Shown here: in pieces, positions 16,154 to 23,913 of the stretch
Position numbering within the stretch: the first letter of the stretch is position 1
Layout of the letters: each line of letters starts with the position of its first letter
Origin: Anaeromyxobacter sp.
GTDB taxonomy: Bacteria; Myxococcota; Myxococcia; Myxococcales; Anaeromyxobacteraceae
Assembly (NCBI GenBank): GCA_025360965.1
Contig: JANYBC010000012.1
Coordinates: 1-37,189 of the forward strand
DNA: 37,189 nt
Direction: 5' to 3'
The notes under the pieces: generated by a model
The model's input: only the letters and a program-made list of their open reading frames with translations
Told to the model about the DNA's origin: nothing
Database searches by the model: none
Translations under genes and position numbers: made by a program

Positions 16154-19100
16154 GCTGGGAGCCGACCTGGTCCGACGCGGCACGGGCGCTCTTCGAGCTG
16201 CGCGGCGACACCGCCGTCTCGGCCGGCGCCGGCTCGGGCAAGACCACCGCGCTGGTGGAGCTCTGCGTCCGGCTGCTCTCCGGCGAGGCGACCGGCACGC
16301 CCCTCGACCCGGGACAGGTGGCGGCCATCACCTTCACCGAGAAGGCGGCGGCCGAGCTTGTGGCGCGGCTGCGGGCGGCGGTGGCCAGGCGGGCGCGACT
16401 CGCCGCCGGCGGGCCGGAGGCGGCCGACTGGACCGAGCGGCTGCGCGGCCTCGACCGGATGGCGGTCGGCACCATCCACAACTTCTGCGGACGGCTGCTG
16501 CGCGAGCGGGCCCTCGAGGCCGGGCTCGACCCGGAGTTCGCCGTGCTCGACGAGTCGGCGGCGCCGCCGCTGCTGGAGGCGGCGGCCCGGGGCGCGGTGG
16601 TGGCGGCGCTCGACGCCGGGCGGCCTGAGGCGCAGGCCCTCTGCGCCGGGCATGGCGCCGATGGCCTGGCCGCGCTGGTAGCCTCGCTGGTGAGGGAGCG
16701 GTCGGTCCGCGGGCTCCGGGGCGTGCAGCAGGTCGCGGCCAGCGCGCCAGGGGTGGTGGCGGCGGCGCGGGAGGCCCTGCTGACGGCGGCGGACGAGGTG
16801 GTGGCGGCGCGCGCCGAGGCCCGGACCCCGTCGGCCGAGAAGCTGGTGGAGCGGGTGGCGCGGGCCCTGGAGACGGTCGAGGAGGGCGCCCGCCACGGCG
16901 AGCTGACCGCGGCGGCGCTGGCCAGGCTGGTGGGCCTCGGCGCGGCGGCGACGCCGGGCCCGCGCGGCAACGGGATGGAGCGGCTCAAGGGTGCCTGCGA
17001 GGCGCTCAAGGCGCAGGGGAAGGCGCTGCCCGGGCTGGCGGCCGAGGCCTGGGGGCGCTCCCAGCGGGAGGAGCTGGCGCGGCTGGTGGGCCAGGCCGAG
17101 CAGGGCTACGCCGCGGCCTGCCGGTCGGTGCGCGGGCTCGACTTCGACGGCCTGCTCATCGCCACGCGGGACCTGCTGGCCGGCAATCCGGCCATCCTCG
17201 GCGAGCTGCGCGGCCGGCTCTCGGCCCTGCTGGTCGACGAGTACCAGGACGTCAACGGCGTGCAGCAGGCGATCTTCGCGCTGCTCACCGTGGCCCGCGA
17301 CGGCCTCCCCCCCGGCCCGGTGGCGGTGGCGGTCGGAGATCTCAAGCAGTCGATCTACGGCTTCCGCGGCGCCGACGTCGGGGTCTTCGCCGGTGTCGTG
17401 CAGCGGCTCGGCGAGGGCGCCGGACGGGTGCTGCGCCTGACCGACAACCACCGCTCGGCGCCGGCGGTGGTCGAGCTGGTCAACCGGGTCTCCACCCTGG
17501 CGCTCCAGCCGCCGGTGGGCCAGGCGGCGCGCCCCTTCGAGATCGCCTTCCGGCCCGAGGACCGGCTGGTGGCCCGGCGCCCGGGCGGGCATGCGCCGGC
17601 CGCCGAGCTGCTCGACGACGGGGGCCCGGGGAATGGCGCCGAGCGGCGCCAGCGGGAAGCCGAGGCGGTGGCGGCGCGGGTCCTCGCCCTGGTCTCGGGG
17701 CGGGCCGGGATCCCGGTCATGGAGCGCGGCGCCGATCGGCAGGAGCGGGCTCGCCGGCCGCGCTGGGGCGACGTGGCCATCCTCTTCCGCCGCACCACCG
17801 CGCTGGGGGTCTACGAACGGGCGCTGCGGGCCGCCGGTGTCCCGGTGCGGTTGGCACGCGGCGCCTTCCACCAGGCCCCGGAGGTGCGCGATCTCGGCGA
17901 GCTGCTGGCGTGCCTCACCGACCCCGGCGACGAGCTGGCCTGGGCGGCGCTGCTCCGCTCGCCGCTCTGCGCCGTCTCCGACTCCACCCTGCTGCTGCTG
18001 GCAGGCCTGCCGCTCACCGCCCTCCCGGGCGCCACCCCGGCGCAGCTGGCCGCGCTCGCCGTCGAGGAGGAGGAGCGGCGCCGGCTCGACCGGTTCCTCG
18101 CCACCTGGCGGGAGCTCAGGCCGCTGCGGGATCGGCTGCCTCCCGCGGCCCTGCTGCGCCGCGCCGTCGACGCCCTCGACCTCGACGTGGCCCTGGCGGC
18201 CGGACCGGATGGCGAGCGGCGGCGGCGCAACCTGGAGAAGGCCCTCGCCCTGGCCCGGACCTTCGGCGAGCGCGGAGGCACCGCCGCCGAGCTGGCGGTC
18301 CGGCTGCGCTGGCTCGCCGCCCAGCCACCGCGCGAGCCGGAGGCCGACCTCGACGACGCCGACGCGGTGACGCTGCTCTCGATCCACGCCGCCAAGGGGC
18401 TGGAGTGGCCCATCGTCATGCTCCCCGACCTGTCGGCGCCCTCGAGGAGCGACGCCGAGCGGGCCCGGCTCGACGCGGCCGGCCTGCTCTGCGCCGACTG
18501 GTTCGACGAGGCCTCGGCCGACTTCATCCGCACGCCGTCGCTGGAGGCGGCGCGCGACGAGGCGAAGCGGGCCGCCGCGGCCGAGGCGCACCGGCTCCTC
18601 TACGTGGCGCTGACCCGGGCGCGCGACCTGCTGGTCCTCTCCGGCGAGGGGCGGCCGAAGAAGGACGGCGAGCGCACCTTCCCTGGCTGGCGAGGCCTGC
18701 TGGAGGAGTCGGTCGGGAGCGACGGCGCGCTGGTCCTGCGGATCCCGCTGGCCGAGGCGGCCGGCGCCGCGCATGGCCCTGCGGTGGAGGCCCCGCCCGC
18801 CGCGGCCCCGTCGCCGGCGGTGGAGCTGGCGCCGCCCCGGCTCGCCCCGCCGCCGCCGCCCGCCTCGATCCGGCTGGCGGTGACCCAGCTGGCCGAGTTC
18901 GCCCGCTGCCCGCGCCGCCACCACCTGACCCGCGTGCTGGGGCTGGTGGAGCCGGCCGGGCTCCACGGCGGGGCCACCGACGACGACCCGGCCCGCGCCA
19001 CCTCGCGGGGCACGCTGGCCCACGCCATGCTCGCCGAGACCGACCTGGCCGCGCCCCCGCTGGCGCAGCGCGCCCTGCTGGCTGCGGTGGCGGCCCGGCG

Positions 19101-19725
19101 CGGCTACGACCCGGCCGATCCCGGGGTGGTCCGGATCCGCGAGGAGGTGCTCCGGTTCCTGGCCGCGCCGCCCGGTCGCGAGCTGGTGGCCGCCGCGGCC
19201 GAGGGGCGGCTCAGGCGGGAGCTGCCGTTCCTGCTGCGGCTCGACGGCGAGGGGAGGGGCGATCCACCGGCCTGCTACCTCAACGGCGCCATCGACGCGC
19301 TGGTAACGCCGGGCCCGGGCGGACGGCTGCTGGTCATCGACTACAAGTACTCGCTGCCACGCGCCGAGGCGGCGGAGCGTTACCGGCTCCAGTTGGCGGC
19401 CTACGCGCTGGCCGCCTCGCGCGCCAGCGGGGGCGCGCCGGTCGAGGCCCGCCTCCAGTTCCTGCGCGGCGACTTCAGCGGCCTGGACGTGACCCCCAAC
19501 GCCGCGGCCCTGGCCGATCTGGCCCGGACCGCGCCGGCGCTGGCGCTCGGGATCCTCCGCGGCGAAGGAGACCGGACGCCGGCCGAGCTTGGGCGTGACC
19601 AGGCGCGCTGCCTCGGCGAGGGGTGCGGCTTCGTCGAGCGCTGCTTTGGCGCCGGCCGCGGGGTGGAGGCGACCGCTGGGCTTGGCGACGGGCCTTCGAC
19701 GGAAACCACCGGCGATCCAGCTTGA
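16150..19725 (+). CDS. addA: AddA-like UvrD/RecB-type helicase-nuclease
   Basis: 1191-residue SF1A helicase fused to a RecB nuclease domain, the motor partner of the preceding AddB-like protein. Helicase motifs occur in order: Walker A S-A-G-A-G-S-G-K-T (Lys31), I-T-F-T-E-K-A-A, G-T-I-H-N-F-C, L-V-D-E-Y-Q-D-V, D-L-K-Q-S-I-Y-G-F-R-G-A-D, D-N-H-R-S, S-I-H-A-A-K-G-L-E-W and L-Y-V-A-L-T-R-A-R. The nuclease core is V-I-D-Y-K-Y-S (Asp1064, Lys1066). Unusually for an AddA-type protein, four cysteines frame the nuclease: Cys920 (F-A-R-C-P-R-R) and Cys1154, Cys1159, Cys1165 (C-x4-C-x5-C), suggesting a second iron-sulfur staple. It starts at GTG 16150 behind GGAGG. Confidence 0.92.
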   Translation: MSWEPTWSDAARALFELRGDTAVSAGAGSGKTTALVELCVRLLSGEATGTPLDPGQVAAITFTEKAAAELVARLRAAVARRARLAAGGPEAADWTERLRGLDRMAVGTIHNFCGRLLRERALEAGLDPEFAVLDESAAPPLLEAAARGAVVAALDAGRPEAQALCAGHGADGLAALVASLVRERSVRGLRGVQQVAASAPGVVAAAREALLTAADEVVAARAEARTPSAEKLVERVARALETVEEGARHGELTAAALARLVGLGAAATPGPRGNGMERLKGACEALKAQGKALPGLAAEAWGRSQREELARLVGQAEQGYAAACRSVRGLDFDGLLIATRDLLAGNPAILGELRGRLSALLVDEYQDVNGVQQAIFALLTVARDGLPPGPVAVAVGDLKQSIYGFRGADVGVFAGVVQRLGEGAGRVLRLTDNHRSAPAVVELVNRVSTLALQPPVGQAARPFEIAFRPEDRLVARRPGGHAPAAELLDDGGPGNGAERRQREAEAVAARVLALVSGRAGIPVMERGADRQERARRPRWGDVAILFRRTTALGVYERALRAAGVPVRLARGAFHQAPEVRDLGELLACLTDPGDELAWAALLRSPLCAVSDSTLLLLAGLPLTALPGATPAQLAALAVEEEERRRLDRFLATWRELRPLRDRLPPAALLRRAVDALDLDVALAAGPDGERRRRNLEKALALARTFGERGGTAAELAVRLRWLAAQPPREPEADLDDADAVTLLSIHAAKGLEWPIVMLPDLSAPSRSDAERARLDAAGLLCADWFDEASADFIRTPSLEAARDEAKRAAAAEAHRLLYVALTRARDLLVLSGEGRPKKDGERTFPGWRGLLEESVGSDGALVLRIPLAEAAGAAHGPAVEAPPAAAPSPAVELAPPRLAPPPPPASIRLAVTQLAEFARCPRRHHLTRVLGLVEPAGLHGGATDDDPARATSRGTLAHAMLAETDLAAPPLAQRALLAAVAARRGYDPADPGVVRIREEVLRFLAAPPGRELVAAAAEGRLRRELPFLLRLDGEGRGDPPACYLNGAIDALVTPGPGGRLLVIDYKYSLPRAEAAERYRLQLAAYALAASRASGGAPVEARLQFLRGDFSGLDVTPNAAALADLARTAPALALGILRGEGDRTPAELGRDQARCLGEGCGFVERCFGAGRGVEATAGLGDGPSTETTGDPA

Positions 19726-19816
19726 TTCCTGTCACGTGCGGCCGGAAGATGCCGGCCTCTCGAGGGGGCTGGTCTCGGCCCTCCTGCCGCGCACCCACCA
19801 CGCTGGAGCAAGCCCG

Positions 19817-20743
19817 ATGGCGATGACCGAGCGAGTGAAACAGATCCTTTCCTGGTACGGCTCCGACAGCCCGGGGACCCTCGCCAACCTCTATCGCCTG
19901 CTCAACACCGGTCGCCTCGCCGGCACCGGCAAGCTGGTGATCCTGCCGGTCGACCAGGGCTTCGAGCACGGGCCAGCCCGATCCTTCGCCCCCAACCCCG
20001 CCGGCTACGATCCCGAGTACCACGCCCAGCTGGCCGTCGACGCAGGGTGCAACGCCTACGCGGCGCCGCTCGGGTTCATCGAGGCGGTGGCGGCGAAGTA
20101 CGCCGGCCAGATCCCGCTCATCCTCAAGGTCAACAACTCCGACTCCTTGAGCAAGACCGGCGGCGCCCCGTGCTCGGCGCTGACCGGCTCGGTCAAGGAG
20201 GCGGTGCGGCTCGGCTGCGCGGCCGTCGGCTACACCATCTACCCGGGCTCGGACGCCCGGAACTCGCAGCTCCAGGACCTCCGCGACCTGACCCAGGAGG
20301 CCAAGGCGCACGGCCTGGTGGTGGTGACCTGGAGCTACCCGCGCGGCTCCGGCGTCTCCAAGGAGGGGGAGACCGCGGTCGACATCGCCGCCTACGCCGC
20401 CCAGATCGCGGCGCAGATGGGCTCGCACATCATCATGGTGAAGCCGCCCAAGGAGCTGGTGGAGCACCCGGAGGCCAAGAAGGTCTACGAGAAGTACCAG
20501 ATCCCCATCAAGACCCTCTCGGAGCGGGTGCGGCACGTCGTCCAGAGCGCCTTCAACGGCCGGCGGATCGTCATCTTCTCGGGCGGCGAGGCCAAGGGGT
20601 CGGACGAGGTGCTCGCCGAGATCAAGGGGATCGCCGATGGCGGCGGCTTCGGATCGATCATGGGGCGCAACGCTTTCCAGCGTCCCCGGGGCGAGGCCAT
20701 CAAGCTGCTGGGCGACGCCATGAAGATCTACGGCGCCCCTTAG
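19817..20743 (+). CDS. fbaB: Class I fructose-bisphosphate aldolase (DhnA/FbaB type)
   Basis: 308-residue DhnA-type aldolase, the archaeal-like class I family that cleaves fructose 1,6-bisphosphate into two triose phosphates through a Schiff base. Family blocks are L-P-V-D-Q-G-F-E-H-G, L-K-V-N-N-S-D-S, G-Y-T-I-Y-P-G-S, M-V-K-P-P-K with a candidate active-site lysine, F-S-G-G-E-A-K-G and G-S-I-M-G-R-N-A-F-Q-R phosphate binding. The start is ATG 19817 (a second ATG at 19823 is possible) with GGAG upstream. It stands alone after the AddA-like gene, 91 bases downstream, and ends at a strong hairpin, so it is probably transcribed on its own. The enzymatic call is well supported; glycolytic versus gluconeogenic use is not decidable. 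Confidence 0.92.
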   Translation: MAMTERVKQILSWYGSDSPGTLANLYRLLNTGRLAGTGKLVILPVDQGFEHGPARSFAPNPAGYDPEYHAQLAVDAGCNAYAAPLGFIEAVAAKYAGQIPLILKVNNSDSLSKTGGAPCSALTGSVKEAVRLGCAAVGYTIYPGSDARNSQLQDLRDLTQEAKAHGLVVVTWSYPRGSGVSKEGETAVDIAAYAAQIAAQMGSHIIMVKPPKELVEHPEAKKVYEKYQIPIKTLSERVRHVVQSAFNGRRIVIFSGGEAKGSDEVLAEIKGIADGGGFGSIMGRNAFQRPRGEAIKLLGDAMKIYGAP

Positions 20744-20772
20744 CCGGGCCCCGCAGGACTCCGAGCATCCCC

Positions 20773-20809
20773 GGAGCGGCGTCCCCATCGGGGCGCCGCT
20801 CCTGCCTTT
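20773..20809 (+). terminator. Terminator after the aldolase gene
   Basis: A perfect 9-bp stem GGAGCGGCG (20773-20781) with CGCCGCTCC (20794-20802), extended inside by CCCC/GGGG, followed by TGCCTTT. Confidence 0.75.
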
Positions 20810-20867
20810 CCGGGGGGCTGGCGGCGTTTTCCCTGCACCTACCCCCGCGGAAAGAGATAGTTTTGTC

Positions 20868-20896
20868 TTGCCCCTCGGGGCGACGAGGTTTACAAC
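20868..20896 (+). promoter_or_regulatory. Candidate sigma-70-type promoter for the DUF507 gene
   Basis: TTGCCC (20868-20873), a 17-base spacer, then TACAAC (20891-20896), in a locally AT-richer stretch. The start codon is 79 bases downstream. Confidence 0.5.
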
Positions 20897-20975
20897 GCTT
20901 CACCTTTCACTCGCGGTCCCCGCTCCGGCACCTGCCACGGCGCTGGCCGCGGCCGTCGAGGCGAGGAAACAGGAC

Positions 20976-21494
20976 ATGCGGCTCTACCCCAAGGTCATCC
21001 CCACCATCGCCCGCGAGGTCGTCCAGACCCTCATGCAGGATGGGGACGTCGAGGTTGAGACCCTCCGCATCAACGACGCCGAGAAGGACATGGAGTCGGT
21101 GATGAAGGAGTACCTCTCCTTCGAGGAGCGGGTGAACGCCGCCACGCGCGAGGCGCTGGAGCGGCGGGGCTACGACCACTCCCGCTTCGCCGCCGTCAAG
21201 CGCGAGATGGCCGACGTCCGCGGCTTCCGCATGGGCGACGAGGGGATCGAGCACGTCATCGGCCAGATGATCGAGCAGCTGCTCATCTCCCGGAACGTCG
21301 AGGAGGTCTTCACCGAGGACAACCTCCTCCGCAAGAAGGTCTTCGGCATCTTCCGCAAGCACCTCGACGTCGACGACGAGATCGACCGTGAGGCGCGCGC
21401 CCGGCTGAAGCACCTGCAGGAGGGCACCGCCGCCTTCGACATCGAGTACCAGAAGACGGTCGAGTTGCTGCGCCGCTCCAGGGGTCTGATCTAG
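20976..21494 (+). CDS. DUF507 family protein
   Basis: 172-residue soluble, highly charged, helical protein of the DUF507 family. The family opening M-R-L-Y-P-K-V-I-P-T-I-A-R-E is present at the ATG at 20976, which settles the start, and the sequence shows two related halves of roughly 85 residues (R-E-V-V-Q-T-L-M and I-E-H-V-I-G-Q-M-I-E-Q-L-L). DUF507 proteins are known mainly from Deltaproteobacteria and Myxococcota and have no assigned function. There is no signal peptide or membrane segment. It has its own candidate promoter and a hairpin terminator, so it is likely monocistronic. Confidence 0.85.
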   Translation: MRLYPKVIPTIAREVVQTLMQDGDVEVETLRINDAEKDMESVMKEYLSFEERVNAATREALERRGYDHSRFAAVKREMADVRGFRMGDEGIEHVIGQMIEQLLISRNVEEVFTEDNLLRKKVFGIFRKHLDVDDEIDREARARLKHLQEGTAAFDIEYQKTVELLRRSRGLI

Positions 21495-21523
21495 GCTCCG
21501 GTCGTCGATGCTGGCATCACGCG

Positions 21524-21553
21524 ACGGCGCCCTCGGGCGCCGTTTCGCGTTTC
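21524..21553 (+). terminator. Terminator after the DUF507 gene
   Basis: ACGGCGCCC (21524-21532) pairs with GGGCGCCGT (21535-21543), a stem of 8 bp with a CTCG loop, followed by TTTCGCGTTT. Confidence 0.75.
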
Positions 21554-21560
21554 CAGGAAA

Positions 21561-21588
21561 TTGACCCCCGATATCGCTCGATTACGCT
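21561..21588 (+). promoter_or_regulatory. Candidate promoter for the 21619-22790 gene pair
   Basis: TTGACC (21561-21566), a 16-base spacer, then TACGCT (21583-21588). The start codon is 30 bases downstream, with GGAGG at 21607-21611. Confidence 0.5.
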
Positions 21589-21618
21589 GGCCCCCTGCGC
21601 CGGGGCGGAGGTGGTCGG

Positions 21619-22422
21619 GTGGCGAAGGGCGAGACCTATTACCGGGGAGTCCGCGGCAGCGCCGCGCTCGGCACCGCCCGGCTCGCCGCCGGCGAGGTGG
21701 CCGCCGAGGCCCTGGCCCCCGGTGAGCTGCGGCGCGTCCCGTTCCGCGGTGAGCTGCTCGGCGCCGTGCGTGTCCGCTCATCCTTCGCGGCCGTCCCGCT
21801 GGTCGCCTTCGACCGGGCCGGCGAGCGGCTCGAGGCCGAGGCTCAGGCCGCCTGGCTCCAGTTGCTGCGCCTCTCCTGGAGCGAGGGGCGCAACTGGGCC
21901 CGCGTCGGCAAGAAGGAGCTGATGGCGAGGCTGCGGCTTTCCGAGCGCCGCCTGCTCCGCGTCCTCGACGCGCTGGTGCAGGGCCACTTCGTCACGCCGG
22001 TCCACCGCGACAACCGCGGCACCCTCTGGCTGGTGGCGTGGCCGGGCGAGCCGTTCGGCGAGCCGCCCGGTGACGAGGTGCTGCTGGGACGCGCCAGCCA
22101 GGCGGCGGCAGGCTCCACACCGCCCGACGGGCACCCCATCCCGGCGCTGGCCGGGGCCGCTCGGGTGGCGCCAGGGACGGCGCGGCCGGCGCGCGGCGGG
22201 AAGCGGGCGGCCGCTGCCGAGCCCCCCCGGCGCGGGGCCCGCGAGCTCACGCTGGCCCGGGCGCTCATGAAGGCCCGGCGGCTCGAAGGCGCGGCGGCGG
22301 AGGCGGCCGCCCTCCGCGAGGTGCAGGAGCTGGCCGACGAGGGGCAAGGGTACGAACGGATCGCCGCGGCCATCGCCGCGGTGGAGCGGCGCACGGTGGG
22401 CGGCGGGGCGGAGGAGTCATGA
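21619..22422 (+). CDS. Uncharacterised protein with a winged-helix-like region
   Basis: 267 residues; I do not recognise the family. Residues 76-140 look like a winged helix: W-L-Q-L-L-R-L-S-W then K-K-E-L-M-A-R-L-R-L-S-E-R-R-L-L-R-V-L-D-A-L and a wing-like H-R-D-N-R-G-T-L-W-L. This is the layout of MarR-like or replication-initiator-type DNA-binding domains, so DNA binding is an inference. The middle (residues ~150-205) is low-complexity and Ala/Pro/Gly-rich, probably a linker, and the C-terminal ~60 residues are an Ala/Glu/Arg helical segment. The start is GTG 21619 with GGAGG 7 bases upstream and a candidate promoter before it. The next gene overlaps by 4 bases, so the two products probably act together. 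Confidence 0.65.
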   Translation: MAKGETYYRGVRGSAALGTARLAAGEVAAEALAPGELRRVPFRGELLGAVRVRSSFAAVPLVAFDRAGERLEAEAQAAWLQLLRLSWSEGRNWARVGKKELMARLRLSERRLLRVLDALVQGHFVTPVHRDNRGTLWLVAWPGEPFGEPPGDEVLLGRASQAAAGSTPPDGHPIPALAGAARVAPGTARPARGGKRAAAAEPPRRGARELTLARALMKARRLEGAAAEAAALREVQELADEGQGYERIAAAIAAVERRTVGGGAEES

Positions 22423-22790
22423 AGATCGGGACGGCGGCGGCGGTGGCGGTGCAGCACGGGGTGGTCGAGGCGTGCGAGGCGCGCGAGGCGGCGCCTCCCC
22501 GGGAGCTCGACCCGGTCGAGGCGCTGCGCCGGCGGATGGCCAGCCGCTCGGCGAGGGAGCACGTGGTCCTCGACTTCCTCTCCGACGACCTGCGCGAGGT
22601 CCGCGAGGCGCTCGGCCAGATCCAGGGCTACGTAGAGGGGATCGAGCGGGCCGTGGCCGACCCGCGCCTCACCCAGCAACAGCTGCTGGCCCTGGCGCTC
22701 GGCGGCGGACCTGCCGCCCAGCTCGACTACCTCGGCGAGATGCTCGCCAACACCCGCCGCAGGCTGGCGCAGGTGGCGGCCAGGATGTGA
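22419..22790 (+). CDS. Small helical hypothetical protein, coupled to the winged-helix gene
   Basis: 123-residue soluble protein of unknown function. It is mostly alpha-helical by inspection, with a possible coiled coil (residues ~55-75: D-L-R-E-V-R-E-A-L-G-Q-I-Q-G-Y) and a C-terminal helical region ending in N-T-R-R-R-L. No signal peptide, membrane segment, Cys pair or catalytic motif is visible. The ATG overlaps the upstream stop as ATGA, behind a GGAGGAG ribosome-binding site, so translation is coupled to the upstream gene. It converges on the DUF3108 gene with a 22-base gap. Confidence 0.65.
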   Translation: MKIGTAAAVAVQHGVVEACEAREAAPPRELDPVEALRRRMASRSAREHVVLDFLSDDLREVREALGQIQGYVEGIERAVADPRLTQQQLLALALGGGPAAQLDYLGEMLANTRRRLAQVAARM

Positions 22791-22812
22791 TGCGGCGGCT
22801 CCCCGTGGAGCT

Positions 22813-23559
22813 TCAGCGCGCCTCCTCCAGCTTGGCCGAGACCATCCCGAAGTCGACGGCCGAGACCACCGCCAGCGGCAGGCGCCGCGCGTCGGCCGAG
22901 TACCAGAGCCAGATGGCACGGTCCTTCCCGGCCCCGTCGGCCCGCCTCGCCGCCCCCTCGACCCGCAGGGCCTCGAAGCGGCCGGCCGGCACCTCGAAGG
23001 TCTCGGTCCCTGAGGCCACCGCCCCCTCGAAGCGCCAGTACTTCCCGTTGGCGACCAGGTCGAAGCAGAGCCGGTCACCTGCCGCCAGGCGCACCGCCCG
23101 CAGGTAGTAGAGGGCCGAGAGCGCGTCGAGCACCTCCCCGCGGCGCTCGAAGACGCCGCTGCCGCGGTCGGCGCCGTCCTGGTTCTCCAGGGTCACCTTC
23201 GGTCCCACCGGGAGGAAGCGGGCATCCATGGAGCGGCGGCGGCCGTCCTCATCCGACTCCTCCCGGTAGCGCTCCGGGCGAAGCGTCCTGGCGTCGATCC
23301 AGGAGAGCCCCACCGCCACCAGCTTCTGCAGCGGGCCGAAGCGGGCGGTGTTGCGCGCCTTTGCGACCAGGGGGATGACCGATCCACCCGGGCCGGGACG
23401 CTCCACCGAGAACTGGACCTCGCCGACCTTGATGGCCCCGAGCAGCGACATCTCCATTCGCAGCCGTTCGCCGGGCCGCCAGGGGGGCGGGCCTGCCAGT
23501 GGCGGGAGGGTGCAGGCGGTGGGTGCGGCGAGCAGCAGGGCCAGGGCGGTGATGAGCAT
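22813..23559 (-). CDS. DUF3108 domain-containing exported protein
   Basis: 248-residue protein. A hydrophobic N-terminus (M-L-I-T-A-L-A-L-L-L-A-A-P-T-A-C) suggests export; Cys16 could be a lipidation site, though P-T-A-C is a poor lipobox and the usual basic residues are missing. The remainder is beta-rich and matches the DUF3108 pattern: G-E-R-L-R-M-E-M-S-L-L-G near residue 30, K-V-G-E-V-Q-F, then the D-A-L-S-A-L-Y-Y-L-R segment and L-C-F-D-L-V-A-N-G-K-Y. These are envelope proteins with an apparent beta-barrel-like fold and no known activity. The gene is divergent from the zinc-ribbon gene and convergent with the helical hypothetical. Confidence 0.8.
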   Translation of the reverse strand: MLITALALLLAAPTACTLPPLAGPPPWRPGERLRMEMSLLGAIKVGEVQFSVERPGPGGSVIPLVAKARNTARFGPLQKLVAVGLSWIDARTLRPERYREESDEDGRRRSMDARFLPVGPKVTLENQDGADRGSGVFERRGEVLDALSALYYLRAVRLAAGDRLCFDLVANGKYWRFEGAVASGTETFEVPAGRFEALRVEGAARRADGAGKDRAIWLWYSADARRLPLAVVSAVDFGMVSAKLEEAR

Positions 23560-23597
23560 CGTGCGCCAGCATCGCCTCGCCGGGGCGGTCCGTCCAG

Positions 23598-23625
23598 CCG
23601 GCTCCCGGACCGGCTCCCGGACCGG
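23598..23625. repeat. Short tandem repeat, 12-base unit
   Basis: CCGGCTCCCGGA occurs twice in tandem (23598-23609, 23610-23621) followed by CCGG, in the divergent gap (23560-23694) between the DUF3108 and zinc-ribbon genes. The meaning is unknown; it could be simple slippage in GC-rich sequence. Confidence 0.7.
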
Positions 23626-23694
23626 CCGGGCGGCGGGAAGCGGATCGGTGGACGCGGGGCGGCGCAGCGGCCATCATCGCGCAGGGAGGGCGCC

Positions 23695-23913
23695 ATGCCG
23701 GTCGACCAGAACTACGACGAGGATGACGAGAAGCAGGACTCCAGCGAGGGTTCGTCGCGCCGCTTCGGCGACTTCGACTGCCCGGAGTGCTCCGCCAACA
23801 ACCCCTACGACGACAAGTTCGGCGATGGGGACGAGATCCGCTGCTACTACTGCGGCGCCGAGTTCCGGGCCACGGTGACCGAATCAGGGAGGCTGAAGAC
23901 CAGGTTGATCTAG
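23695..23913 (+). CDS. Small acidic zinc-ribbon protein
   Basis: 72 residues. An acidic, disordered N-terminus (residues 6-20, rich in Asp, Glu and Ser) is followed by a zinc ribbon with two CxxC knuckles: Cys29/Cys32 (C-P-E-C) and Cys50/Cys53 (C-Y-Y-C-G). The spacing of 17 residues between knuckles is typical of a zinc ribbon that binds one Zn2+. The start is ATG 23695 with GGGAGG 6 bases upstream. Such small proteins often bind nucleic acid or partner proteins, but the function is unknown. The stop codon TAG overlaps the convergent yggS stop within a CTAG palindrome. Confidence 0.8.
   Translation: MPVDQNYDEDDEKQDSSEGSSRRFGDFDCPECSANNPYDDKFGDGDEIRCYYCGAEFRATVTESGRLKTRLI

Noticed and set aside
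13103-16183. 1026-codon minus-strand open frame opposite the AddB-like gene
   Set aside because: Gln/Arg/Gly/Pro-rich antisense shadow caused by high GC; the plus strand carries conserved nuclease motifs.
15934-19023. 1029-codon minus-strand open frame opposite the AddA-like gene
   Set aside because: Same kind of GC-driven shadow; all helicase motifs are on the plus strand.
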